DNA of 64,000 nucleotides, from assembly GCF_001639145.1 (NCBI RefSeq), contig NZ_LROY01000002.1, positions 900,501-964,500 on the forward strand, read 5' to 3'. Below, piece by piece: positions 26,407 through 35,013 of this stretch. This DNA is from Microbulbifer sp. Q7. Its GTDB lineage: Bacteria; Pseudomonadota; Gammaproteobacteria; Pseudomonadales; Cellvibrionaceae. The translations under genes and the position numbers were made by a program. The notes beneath the pieces were generated by a model. That model made no database searches. It saw only the letters and a program-made list of their open reading frames with translations, and was not told the origin of the DNA. Position 1 is the first letter of the stretch. Each line of letters starts with the position of its first letter.

Positions 26407-27358
26407 GCTGGGACAGCACGCCGCGCAGACGATCGCCGCGGGCTCCAAGAGTTTCGCCACCGCCGCCAAGCTGTTCGCTCCGGCCACACGGCGCAGCGCC
26501 ATGATGCTGTACGCCTGGTGCCGCCTCTGCGACGACGTGATCGACGACCAGCAGCTGGGCTTTCCTGCGCAGGAAACTTATGAAACTCACGAAGCTCACG
26601 AAGCTCACGAAGCTCGGAGCGAAAGCAGCGAGGCGCGCCTGAACGAGCTGCGAGACTTAACACGTCGCGCTTATGCGGGGGAGCCCATGCAAAGTCCGGC
26701 CTTCGCCGCCTTTCAGGAAGTCGCGCTCCGCCATGGGATTCCCGAGTGCTATCCCCAGGCCCACCTGGACGGCTTCGCCATGGACGTGGCACAGCGACGC
26801 TATGTCACCATCGACGATACCGTGGACTACTGCTATCACGTGGCCGGTGTGGTGGGCGTCATGATGGCCTGGATCATGGGCACGAGAGATGAGGCCACCC
26901 TGGATCGCGCCTGCGACCTGGGGCTGGCCTTCCAGCTGACCAATATCGCCCGCGACATCATCGAGGATGCACAGATCGGTCGCTGCTATCTGCCGGAACA
27001 ATGGTTGGAAGAAGCCGGCATTCCACGCCAAGAGATCACAGCGCCACAGCATCGTGAGGCTCTGGCCCGTCTGGCCCGACAACTCATCGATCTGGCGGAA
27101 CCCTACTATGACTCCGCACAAGGTGGCTTGTCGGCCTTGCCGCCTCGCTGCGCCTGGGCCATCGCCACCGCCCGCGGCGTCTACCGGGAAATCGGCATCA
27201 AGGTCAAAGCGCACGGTGCCCGGGCCTGGGACTCGCGCATCTCGACCACCAAGGTGGACAAGGCGCGCTTGCTGGGGCAGGGACTCGCTCAGGCGCTAGC
27301 ATCTCGCTGCTACCAGCCGTCGCCAAGATGTAGCAGTCTCTGGCAGCGTCCAGCGTAG
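26396..27358 (+). CDS. crtB: CrtB, phytoene synthase, with an internal 9-base repeat tract
   Basis: 320 residues. The two Asp-rich motifs of squalene/phytoene synthases are present: LCDDVIDDQ (about 44-52) and NIARDIIEDAQIGRCYLP (about 182-199). Joins two GGPP to phytoene. Just after the first motif, five imperfect 9-base units (26573-26617; GAAGCTCAC type) encode ETYETHEAHEAHEAR, an insertion in a loop that is variable in homologues. Last gene of the operon; a weak hairpin plus T6 lies at its end (27352-27367). Confidence 0.94.
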   Translation: MRDKLGQHAAQTIAAGSKSFATAAKLFAPATRRSAMMLYAWCRLCDDVIDDQQLGFPAQETYETHEAHEAHEARSESSEARLNELRDLTRRAYAGEPMQSPAFAAFQEVALRHGIPECYPQAHLDGFAMDVAQRRYVTIDDTVDYCYHVAGVVGVMMAWIMGTRDEATLDRACDLGLAFQLTNIARDIIEDAQIGRCYLPEQWLEEAGIPRQEITAPQHREALARLARQLIDLAEPYYDSAQGGLSALPPRCAWAIATARGVYREIGIKVKAHGARAWDSRISTTKVDKARLLGQGLAQALASRCYQPSPRCSSLWQRPA

Positions 27359-27396
27359 CGCTTTTTTCACGGGCCCAAGCCCTAACGCAGCACGGC

Positions 27397-27925
27397 CTCT
27401 TGCACCAAGTATTTCTTCTCGGCGGCCACAGCTTTGATCAGCGCAGCACCACCTGCGTCTACTACTGGCTGGCCGGCGTGCCTTGCGAAATGCTGCAGCT
27501 GGGATTCCAGACCTTTGGCTTCGAGGAAGCGGCCATGTTGTACTTCCCCACCATCGACGCCCACCGCCGGGCCCAGACCCTGTTGCAAACTCGTGGCATC
27601 GAGGTGTTTGAGGCGGATTTTCGTCTTCACGATCGTTACCTGATGGAGCGGTTTGCCCGCGGTGGCCTCTACTTTGAAGGCGTGGCCGGGGCCAAAGACG
27701 GCTATACGGAATATCGCAACGTGCACCTCAAGGGCGCCGAGGTGCAGCCGGATTTCAAGGTAGTTTCCCTGGATGTGGAGTACTCCGGCCAGGGTGAGCT
27801 GTATTCCATTGGGCTCTATGGTCATAATAGTTGGGTTAACCGAGGGGCAACCGCCCAGAGCGAACAGCTTCCTCCTCAGGGTGGATGACGAACGAGCCCT
27901 GCCTAAGGTCCTTTAGGCCAGAATT
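27397..27925 (+). pseudogene. Decayed duplicate of the polB 5' end
   Basis: Aligns to the first about 210 codons of intact polB at 29300. Both start with TTG (27400 and 29300), and one stretch of more than 70 bases around the FRLHDRYLMERFARGG codons is identical. The copy has a 96-base in-frame deletion, with the 6-base repeat CTGGCC at its junction (it matches 29369-29374 and 29465-29470 in polB). It also has a scrambled segment at about 27826-27878 that shifts the frame, and a GAG-to-TAG change at 27913-27918. The remainder of polB is missing. It lies between crtB and a Sel1-type lipoprotein gene, and the SOS promoter was not copied. The frame from 27400 is open to 27888 but is unlikely to give a functional protein. 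Confidence 0.9.
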
Positions 27926-27979
27926 AAATGCGAGGGCCCGATGGTTTTTGATTTTTTACGGTTTGCAGGTGGAGTTTTT

Positions 27980-29128
27980 ATGAGTAGACATTTTTTGCTT
28001 TTATGGGCTCTTGTTTTCAGCGCTAGCTGTATTTCTAAAGATAAAAGTATTCTCGAAGAAAATTTGGTTGGAAAATGGGCGATGTTTCCGGTTGCGTGGC
28101 CGGTAGCTGGTGCTGCGAATATCACTGAATATCGTGATGACGGTAGCTACAAGCTGAAAGTGTTCATTTGTGATGGCAAAGGTGGTTTTGAAAGAAAACC
28201 CGAACTTGATTCAGAGGGGCGCTGGGAAGTACATAAACAGAAAATCATAACAACAGTTTTGGGCTATGAATCGAACCAGGGTGGTGCAAAGTCGCTTTCG
28301 GAGATTCGTCAGGAGTTGAAGAGTAAGGAGGAGTTTGGGAAAAAGTTTTATATAGATAATGCACCAAGGATTGTAGTTGATGCTTTAGGTCAATCTGAGA
28401 AAATGACAATCGTTGAGGAGAGCATCGTCTCCCTCGCTGGTAATGAAATGCGTGGTGGGCAGGAATGGGAAAATAATCAGTTTGTAGAGATGTCCTATGT
28501 GAAGGTTAAAAAAATTGAACCATTGTGTCAGCACTTTGCAGCCAATAGTCACTCCTTAGAAGGCGTGAGGCTCTTGGCCGCGAGAGGAGAAGCTGGTGCG
28601 CAATTTAAATATGGGAAAATGTTTTTTGACGGTAGTGGGGTGGAGCGAGACTATTTGGAGGCTCATAGGTGGGTCTTGGCCTCTGCAATATCCGGAAACG
28701 CCGAGGCTCAAAATTTTTTAGGTGCTATGCGAAAGTTTAGCTGGGGTAAAGTCGAAAAAGATTATGCGGATTCTATTAAGTGGCTACAAAAGTCATATGA
28801 TCAGGGCAACATGAATGCTGCATTTAATTTGGCTTTGTCATACCGACTAGGAAGAGGATTGGAAAAAGATTTGGAGAAGTCGTCTGATTTATTTCTTCAG
28901 GCTGCGTGGTCAGGTTTGCTGGCTGCACAGGGCCAAGTCGCTGCCAACTATTTCTATGGTAGAGGTGTGCCTAGCGATTATGTGAAGGCATACGCATGGT
29001 ATAAGGTTTCGGGCGAAGGTCACGACTACGTAGCTAAATTCATGAGCGATGAGGAGGTCAAAGAGGCTGAATTGATGGTGAATGGTATCGTTCAAAAATT
29101 ATTCCAAAAAAATAGTAGAGAAAATTAG
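27980..29128 (+). CDS. Sel1-repeat lipoprotein
   Basis: 382 residues from ATG 27980, which has GGTGGAG 5 bases upstream; an in-frame ATG 27941 lacks this. Lipoprotein-type signal with Cys after FSAS (about residue 17). The first half (about 20-185) is a unique domain with ENLVGKWAMFP and EGRWEVHKQKIITTVLGYE. The C-terminal half carries four Sel1-like repeats (for example GAQFKYGKMFFDGSGVERDYLEAHRW and AANYFYGRGVPSDYVKAYAWYKVSG). Sel1 repeats mediate protein contacts, often in envelope signalling. The gene is clearly AT-richer than the crt and polB genes and is flanked by the two polB copies, so it was probably acquired with the rearrangement. Confidence 0.85.
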   Translation: MSRHFLLLWALVFSASCISKDKSILEENLVGKWAMFPVAWPVAGAANITEYRDDGSYKLKVFICDGKGGFERKPELDSEGRWEVHKQKIITTVLGYESNQGGAKSLSEIRQELKSKEEFGKKFYIDNAPRIVVDALGQSEKMTIVEESIVSLAGNEMRGGQEWENNQFVEMSYVKVKKIEPLCQHFAANSHSLEGVRLLAARGEAGAQFKYGKMFFDGSGVERDYLEAHRWVLASAISGNAEAQNFLGAMRKFSWGKVEKDYADSIKWLQKSYDQGNMNAAFNLALSYRLGRGLEKDLEKSSDLFLQAAWSGLLAAQGQVAANYFYGRGVPSDYVKAYAWYKVSGEGHDYVAKFMSDEEVKEAELMVNGIVQKLFQKNSREN

Positions 29129-29229
29129 GTCAGAGCAGTATATGGCACTAGTTGAGCCGGTTGTGCTTTCTTCCTTTCTCTCGACTTAGCTCTAGCCGCT
29201 AGATTCCTTTCGCCCATATCTCGCGATTG

Positions 29230-29258
29230 CTGACCTCTGTGTATTTATCCAGTAGAAT
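29230..29258 (+). promoter_or_regulatory. SOS-type promoter of polB with LexA box
   Basis: -35 CTGACC (29230-29235), 17-base spacer, -10 TAGAAT (29253-29258). The spacer is filled by CTGTGTATTTATCCAG (29237-29252), which matches the gammaproteobacterial LexA box CTGT-N8-ACAG with one mismatch. E. coli polB is a known LexA target. The predicted start near 29265 gives a leader of about 35 bases to TTG 29300 and supports that start codon. Confidence 0.75.
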
Positions 29259-29299
29259 GGCCGGCATCTCCAATCTAAGCCACAACTCAGAACAGTCTC

Positions 29300-31690
29300 T
29301 TGCCCCAAGGATTCCTTCTCACCCGCCACAGCTTTGATCAGCGCGGCAGCACCTGCATTCACTACTGGCTGGCCACGCCCGAGGGGCCGGTCAAGCTGGT
29401 TATTGAGGGTGAGCGCCCGGTGTTTATGGTAAAGGTCGCGGACCGCGCGCAAGTGACTGAGGCTCTGGCCGGCGTGCCTTACGAATGGCAGCAGCTGGGC
29501 TTCCAGACCTTTGGCCGCGAGGAAGCGGCCATGCTGTATTTCCCAGCCATCGACGCCCACCGCCGGGCTCAAACTGTGTTGAAAGATCGAGGCATCGAGG
29601 TATTCGAGGCGGATTTTCGTCTTCACGATCGTTACCTGATGGAGCGGTTTGCCCGCGGTGGCCTCTACTTTGAAGGCGTGGCCCGGGCCAAAGACGGCTA
29701 TACGGAATATCGCAACGTGCGCCTCAAGGGCGCCGAGGTGCAGCCGGATTTCAAGGTGGTGTCTTTGGACGTGGAGTGCTCCGGCCACGGGGAGCTGTAT
29801 TCGGTCGGTCTCTACGGGCATGGGGTGGAAGAGGTGTTGATGGTCGGCAAACCGGAGGCCGCTGACACCAGCATCCACTGGGTGGAGGACGAACGGGCGC
29901 TACTCAAGGCCCTTGAGGCCAGAATCCAAAGCCTGGATCCGGACATCATCATCGGCTGGGCTGTGGTGGACTTTGATTTTCGGCTGCTGCTGAAGCGGGC
30001 AGGGCGTCATGGCCTGCGCCTGAAGCTCGGGCGCGGTGGCACCGATGCCCGCTGGCGGGATGGCCGGGAAGGCAACCCAGGCTTCGTGACGCTGCCGGGC
30101 CGGGTAGTACTGGACGGCATCGACGGTCTGAAGAACGCCACCTACAGCTTTGAAAGCTTCAGTCTGGAGTTCGTGGCCCAGACCCTGCTGGGCAGGGGTA
30201 AGGACACCGAAGACGTGGACAACCGCCTGGCGGCGATTGAGCACGACTTCTGCCACAACAAACCCAAGCTGGCTGCCTACAACCTGGAAGACTGCCGCCT
30301 GGTGTGGGACATATACCAGCACACCCGCTTGCTGGATTACCTGCGCCTGCGGGCCCAGCTCACGGGCCTTGAGCTCGACCGCAGCGGCGGCTCGGTGGCG
30401 GCCTTTACCAACCTCTACCTGCCCAAGCTGCACCGTAGCCGCTATGTGGCGCCCAACCTGCCGGCCGACGGCGGCCTCGCCAGCCCCGGCGGCTATGTGA
30501 TGGACTCCCGGCCGGGCCTGTACGACAACGTGCTGGTGCTGGACTTCAAGAGCCTGTATCCCAGCATTATCCGCACCTTCAAGATCGATCCTATGGGTTT
30601 GATTGAAGGATTGGCTGAGGAGGCGCAAGGGGAATCGGAAGAGGGTGGGACGGAGAACAACACCATCCCCGGTTTTCGCGGCGCGCGCTTTTCTCGTGAC
30701 AAGCATTTCCTGCCAGACATCATTACCAGTCTCTGGGCCGAGCGTGACATCGCCAAGCGGGAGCAGGATGCCGCCCGCTCTCAGGCCATCAAGATCATCA
30801 TGAACTCCTTCTACGGGGTACTCGGAAGTGGCGGCTGCCGCTTTTACGACACGCGCCTGGCCAGCTCCATCACCCTGCGCGGTCACGAGATCATGCAGCA
30901 GACGGCCCGCTGGATTGAGGAGATGGATGAAGGGAGTCACCAGGTCATCTACGGCGATACCGATTCGACGTTTGTCTGGCTGAGCGGCCAACCCAGCCCG
31001 GACGAAGCAGATGCGATCGGCAGGGGCCTGGCGAGCGAGATCAACACGCGCTGGCAGAACAAGCTCAAAGACGAGCTGGCATTGGAGTGCGAACTGGAGA
31101 TCGAATTTGAAACCCACTACCAGCGCTTTTTGATGCCCACCATTCGCGGCTCGGAGGCTGGCTCCAAGAAACGCTATGCGGGCCTGGTGGTGAACGGGGA
31201 TGAGGAAAAGCTGGTCTTCAAGGGACTGGAAACCGTGCGCAGCGACTGGACGCCGCTCGCCAAGCAGTTCCAGACCCAGCTCTACGAAATGGTGTTTAAG
31301 GGTGAAGACCCGTCCGACTATATCCGCGAGACGGTGGAGAAAACCCGGTCAGGGGAGATGGACGAGCAGCTGGTGTACCGCAAGCGGCTCAGGCGCAAGC
31401 TGGAACAATACATAAAAAACGTCCCGCCCCAAGTACGCGCCGCGCGAATGGCCGATGAAATCCGCCAGCAGCAGGGGTTGGCACCCCGCTACCAGAACAA
31501 GGGTTGGATTCGTTACGTCATCACCCTCAACGGTCCCGAGCCCATGGATTACCGTCAGTCACCGATCGATTACCAGCACTATATCGATAAGCAACTTAAG
31601 CCTGTGGCCGATGCCATATTGCCGTTTATCGATCTGGATTTTGACAGCTTGGTGGATGGCCAGTTGGGACTGTTCGGGGTGTCTGATTAA
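29300..31690 (+). CDS. polB: DNA polymerase II (family B)
   Basis: 796 residues, similar to E. coli Pol II (783). The opening PQGFLLTRHSFDQ parallels E. coli PolB. The exonuclease motif I SLDVECSGHGELYSVGL has D157 and E159. DFDFRLLLKRAG is exonuclease motif II-like. Polymerase motif A is DFKSLYPSII (about 414-423), motif B KIIMNSFYGVLG and motif C YGDTDSTFVWL (about 551-561). KKRYAGL is also present. A proofreading, damage-inducible polymerase used in translesion synthesis and restart. The start is TTG 29300; no in-frame ATG or GTG exists between the upstream stop at 29276 and it, and no clear ribosome site is seen. Confidence 0.95.
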   Translation: MPQGFLLTRHSFDQRGSTCIHYWLATPEGPVKLVIEGERPVFMVKVADRAQVTEALAGVPYEWQQLGFQTFGREEAAMLYFPAIDAHRRAQTVLKDRGIEVFEADFRLHDRYLMERFARGGLYFEGVARAKDGYTEYRNVRLKGAEVQPDFKVVSLDVECSGHGELYSVGLYGHGVEEVLMVGKPEAADTSIHWVEDERALLKALEARIQSLDPDIIIGWAVVDFDFRLLLKRAGRHGLRLKLGRGGTDARWRDGREGNPGFVTLPGRVVLDGIDGLKNATYSFESFSLEFVAQTLLGRGKDTEDVDNRLAAIEHDFCHNKPKLAAYNLEDCRLVWDIYQHTRLLDYLRLRAQLTGLELDRSGGSVAAFTNLYLPKLHRSRYVAPNLPADGGLASPGGYVMDSRPGLYDNVLVLDFKSLYPSIIRTFKIDPMGLIEGLAEEAQGESEEGGTENNTIPGFRGARFSRDKHFLPDIITSLWAERDIAKREQDAARSQAIKIIMNSFYGVLGSGGCRFYDTRLASSITLRGHEIMQQTARWIEEMDEGSHQVIYGDTDSTFVWLSGQPSPDEADAIGRGLASEINTRWQNKLKDELALECELEIEFETHYQRFLMPTIRGSEAGSKKRYAGLVVNGDEEKLVFKGLETVRSDWTPLAKQFQTQLYEMVFKGEDPSDYIRETVEKTRSGEMDEQLVYRKRLRRKLEQYIKNVPPQVRAARMADEIRQQQGLAPRYQNKGWIRYVITLNGPEPMDYRQSPIDYQHYIDKQLKPVADAILPFIDLDFDSLVDGQLGLFGVSD

Positions 31691-31733
31691 ACATTGGGAT
31701 AAAAAATAATTTCCGAGACATTGGCCGCATTGA

Positions 31734-32111
31734 TTATTGCGGTGTCAGGCAATCGTCACAGGCGAAGTGCTGTACTGTGTCACCGCATTTCAGCTCTGCG
31801 GTGTTTCCCGCTCTTATTTCCCATGAGCAACTTTTATTTCCTACGCTGGCTGTTCCAAATGAATAGCAGGGCAGGTAGTGGTGCTCATCGTGTAATTACT
31901 TAAGTGAAATTGGTCCTGACTTCCTGAAGAAATCCTCTGCCGCACCCTGCGAAATGCTGAAATCTGAGCATAACGCTTTTTTGTTTTTGTCTGTTTTTGA
32001 ACCGGTGACCTCGGTTATTACGATCTCGCTCGATTCATCACTCTGTGTGCATCCAATAGATAGATTTATCCACGTGATGATCAATAGACGATAGATAAAG
32101 TTTCTTACCAT
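31734..32111 (-). pseudogene. Small lipoprotein gene interrupted by one in-frame ochre codon
   Basis: The gene starts at ATG 32111 with a lipoprotein signal (LINLSIGC-like lipobox, Cys at about 21) and reads CSDFSISQGAAEDFFRKSGPISLK to TAA at 31896-31898. The same frame continues without further stops for 53 codons to TAA 31734-31736, with LHDEHHYLPCYSFGTASV, SWEIRAGNTAELKCGDT and a final C..C. The C.DF.L....A..FF..........PC...G......W.I..G...L........C..C pattern across the stop matches a common uncharacterised bacterial small-protein family. It is therefore one gene broken by a point mutation (or a sequencing error), not a short gene. The function is unknown. Confidence 0.7.
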
Positions 32112-32305
32112 ACGGCACTACTCGTTTCAGAGAGCATTTTGTACGAAACGTCTGTGTGATTTTATACGTAGGCACTCGTTATGTTGAAGTGCGTATGGAG
32201 TTCATTAGTTAGCCATTTCAGAGATGAATTCTGGAGTGAAGAAATTGTTTCATCCAGCATTTTCTCAAGAAATGTGCAGAGATGTATAGAAAGGACCCCG
32301 GACGC

Positions 32306-32590
32306 TCATTTATCGAGAATTTTGTAAACCGCCCAGGCTGAAATAACTCCAAGTACGGGCCATAGTACGAGAAGATCGGCTCGAATATTGGCTTCCGGGG
32401 TTATGGCCAGCACAAGTAATTCCCAGATGGCGTAAAGACCCCAGGCGAAGGAGGCAATCAGGAGCGAGCGGTGCCCCCCACCTGCGCCCGGCCAGCTCAC
32501 CCGCAACGTCACATAGATGAGGAAAAATACCGCGGCTACCGCCAGGATATTTTGAGGTTTACCAACAAATAATGAGGCCAGGAATTCCAT
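32306..32590 (-). CDS. Small three-helix membrane protein
   Basis: 94 residues with hydrophobic segments at about 15-30, 43-62 and 71-88 (ILAVAAVFFLIYVTLRVSW, SLLIASFAWGLYAIWELLVLAI, LLVLWPVLGVISAWAVYKIL). It resembles small uncharacterised inner-membrane proteins of Gram-negative bacteria. No domain of known function is seen. The ribosome site is weak (GGTAA). It sits on the minus strand between two decayed genes. Confidence 0.65.
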   Translation of the reverse strand: MEFLASLFVGKPQNILAVAAVFFLIYVTLRVSWPGAGGGHRSLLIASFAWGLYAIWELLVLAITPEANIRADLLVLWPVLGVISAWAVYKILDK

Positions 32591-32899
32591 ATCGTTTACC
32601 GGGCGCCGCTAAAAATCAGCCACTCAGAATAGCGGCATCCGGGATCTCGTAACGCGCGTTGCCTATGCGAATGTTGCCTATGCGAATAAAGTTGATGTCG
32701 CCTTCCTTGTGGCGTCGCCGTCGCGATACAGCGCAAGGGGGTATTTCGACGTGTCATCAGGGCGCTATGAGCCGCGCTCCACACTCATCGACTGGATCTC
32801 GATAAGCCGCCAGCGGGTATCTGCCAGCGGGCTTTGCCCTAAACCTCCTGCAGGGAGGGCCGTCAGAGCGACAACTGTCGTAACCAATAGTGTGCTCAT
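32591..32899 (-). pseudogene. Decayed META/HslJ-like secreted protein gene
   Basis: Starting at ATG 32899 the minus strand reads a signal peptide (LLVTTVVALTALPAGGLGQ), then LADTRWRLIEIQSM, the usual opening of META/HslJ-type domains. A TAG follows at 32765-32767, then RPDDTSKYPLALYRDGDA in the same frame, and another TAG at 32678-32680. A further piece in another frame, EGDINFIRIGNIRIGNARYEIPD, ends near 32611. The glycine/cysteine core of the domain is missing. A 15-base tandem repeat (two copies of GTTGCCTATGCGAAT, about 32660-32689) lies in the damaged end. Best read as a decayed gene; the META assignment is by pattern. Confidence 0.55.
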
Positions 32900-33120
32900 T
32901 GCCCATGCCTGGTACGTTTTGCCAATTCGCCGGTGTTCATGCCATTGTGGCGCTCTGTCTGATCCAGGCTGACTGTAACCTTGGCGTTCAGTCTAAGGTC
33001 AAGATCAACTATAGCCTTCTGACTTCCTAGTCTATGCGCTGGCGACCCGTCCTATCCACTATGTTTCGGTCCGGGTGCTAGAATGCGCGCCAGCATCCTC
33101 ATCACTGGAGAACACGCGCT
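32900..33120. other. Spacer upstream of the M14-type gene
   Basis: About 220 bases without a supported gene. It probably held the promoter of the decayed META-like gene leftward and of the 33121 gene rightward. GGAG lies about 10 bases before ATG 33121. No strong promoter was recognised. Confidence 0.3.
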
Positions 33121-34044
33121 ATGACCACGTCCCTCGACTTCTATCCGATCGGCACCCCCGGTACACCCTGGGGCGATGCGGAGCGGGCCGAATGGCTGTC
33201 GCGACAGACCCGTCACCGCAGTTACGAGTCTGAGGTGGTCAGCAAGATCGAGCGCTTGCGTGATCGCTTCGACGTGGAGGAGTACGGCCGCCTGGAATAC
33301 GGCGACGAACGCTTTCCACTGCTGGCGATCCGCAGCCGCAACTGGAATGACGACCTGCCGGTGATGCTGGTGACGGGTGGGGTACACGGCTACGAAACCA
33401 GTGGTGTACACGGTGCGCTGGAGTTCGTGGATCAGCATGCGGCGGGCTACGCCGGCCGCGCTAACCTGCTGGTGGCCCCCTGTATTAGCCCCTGGGGCTA
33501 TGAGCGCATCCACCGCTGGAATGCGAATGCGATCGACCCCAATCGTTCGTTCTACGATAACAGTCCCGCGCAAGAGTCGGCGGCGTTGATGCGACTGGTG
33601 GCGCCGTTGGTTGATCGCGTAGTGATGCATATCGACCTGCACGAGACCACTGATACCGACGAAACCGAATTTCGTCCCGCACTGGCCGCCCGCGATGGCA
33701 AGCCGTTCACGCCGGGTGGCATTCCCGACGGCTTCTATCTGGTGGATGACAGTGAGCAGCCGCAGCCGGAGTTCCAGCAGGCCGTCATCGCGGCAGTAGA
33801 GCAGGTCACCCATATCGCCCCGGCCGACGACAACAACGAAATCATCGGTTCGCCGGTGGTTGCGCGCGGTGTTATCGAGTATCCGCTCAAGAAGCTGGGC
33901 CTCTGCGCCAGCGTCACGAATGCCACCTACAAGACCACTACCGAAGTCTATCCCGATAGCCCCCGCGCCACGCCCGAGCAGTGCAATACCGCGCAGGCGG
34001 TTGCCGTGTGTGCGGCCGTCGACTACGCGCTGGCGCATGGCTAG
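33121..34044 (+). CDS. M14-family zinc carboxypeptidase / aspartoacylase-like hydrolase
   Basis: 307 residues. The zinc-binding pattern GGVHGYETSGVHGALEF (His and Glu at about 90-93) followed by a distal DLHE motif (about 170-173) marks the M14 / succinylglutamate desuccinylase-aspartoacylase superfamily. NANAIDPNRSF is the substrate-binding loop with Asn-Arg. No signal peptide, so cytoplasmic. The exact substrate (peptide or N-acyl amino acid) is not readable. A RIO kinase gene follows 65 bases later on the same strand and may be co-transcribed. Confidence 0.82.
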   Translation: MTTSLDFYPIGTPGTPWGDAERAEWLSRQTRHRSYESEVVSKIERLRDRFDVEEYGRLEYGDERFPLLAIRSRNWNDDLPVMLVTGGVHGYETSGVHGALEFVDQHAAGYAGRANLLVAPCISPWGYERIHRWNANAIDPNRSFYDNSPAQESAALMRLVAPLVDRVVMHIDLHETTDTDETEFRPALAARDGKPFTPGGIPDGFYLVDDSEQPQPEFQQAVIAAVEQVTHIAPADDNNEIIGSPVVARGVIEYPLKKLGLCASVTNATYKTTTEVYPDSPRATPEQCNTAQAVAVCAAVDYALAHG

Positions 34045-34109
34045 CAGGCACAACAAATCGGCGGTTGTGCAGTAGCAAGTCGCCTCCGCCGATAATCAAA
34101 AGAAGGCCT

Positions 34110-34955
34110 ATGAAAGTACCCAAGAGATTACAACCGCTGGTCGATGACGGCATGATCGACGAGGTCATGGCCCAGTTGATGAGCGGTAAGGAAGCACAAG
34201 TGTATGTGGTGCGCTGCGGCGACAGCTTGCGTTGTGCCAAGGTCTTCAAAGAAGCCAGCAAGCGCAGCTTCAAGCAGGCGGTGCAGTACCAGGAAGGTCG
34301 CAAGATGCGCAACAGCCGCCGCGCGCGGGCGATGTCGAAGAAGACCCGCTACGGCCAGAAGGAGCAGGAGCAGGCGTGGCTAAGTGCCGAGGTCGATGCG
34401 CTGTATCGGCTGGCGGCAGCCGGCGTGCGCGTCCCCGAGCCCTTCGGTTTCGTCGACGGTGTACTGCTGATGGAATTGGTGGCGGATGAGGATGGCTACG
34501 CGGCCCCGCGGCTGGATGACGTCACACTGACCGCGGAGCAGGCCAGCGAGTATCACGACCAGGTAATGGGCGATGTGGTGCGGATGTTGTGTGCAGGCCT
34601 GGTTCACGGCGACCTGTCCGAGTTCAACGTACTACTGGACCCTGACGGCCCGGTGATCATCGATTTGCCTCAGGCGGTGGATGCGGCCGGCAACAACAAC
34701 GCCGCGATGATGCTGCAGCGCGATGTCGACAACATGCGCGCCTATTTCGGCCGCTTCGCCCCGGAATTATTAACGACCGATTACGGCCGGGAAATCTGGG
34801 CGCTGTATGAAGCGGGTGAACTGCACCCGGAAATTACCCTGACCGGGTTGTTCGAACAGGACGCGAGCAGCGTCGACGTCGCGGACCTGATGGCCGTGAT
34901 CGAGGATGTTCGCGAAGAAGAGGCCGAGCGCATGGCGCCGGCCTGGGAAGAGTAG
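34110..34955 (+). CDS. RIO-type serine protein kinase
   Basis: 281 residues from ATG 34110, which has GAAGG about 5 bases upstream. RIO1-family signatures: P-loop-like STGKEA equivalent MSGKEAQVYVVRCGD (about 24-38), lysine in LRCAKVFKEAS, E in the following helix, catalytic loop LVHGDLSEFNVLLD (about 165-178) and metal-binding VIIDLPQAVD (about 182-191). An atypical kinase fold lacking activation and substrate loops. Bacterial RIO proteins are widespread but their substrates are poorly known. An open frame upstream of 34110 overlaps the preceding gene and is not used. Confidence 0.9.
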   Translation: MKVPKRLQPLVDDGMIDEVMAQLMSGKEAQVYVVRCGDSLRCAKVFKEASKRSFKQAVQYQEGRKMRNSRRARAMSKKTRYGQKEQEQAWLSAEVDALYRLAAAGVRVPEPFGFVDGVLLMELVADEDGYAAPRLDDVTLTAEQASEYHDQVMGDVVRMLCAGLVHGDLSEFNVLLDPDGPVIIDLPQAVDAAGNNNAAMMLQRDVDNMRAYFGRFAPELLTTDYGREIWALYEAGELHPEITLTGLFEQDASSVDVADLMAVIEDVREEEAERMAPAWEE

Positions 34956-35013
34956 GGCTACCTGCTGGCTGCCGCGCATGTGAGCTTGCCGGGGAGCCTA
35001 TTATGATTGAATA

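Noticed and set aside
27400-27888. 162-codon frame as a real short gene
   Set aside because: It is the truncated, deleted and frameshifted copy of polB, so it is listed as a pseudogene.
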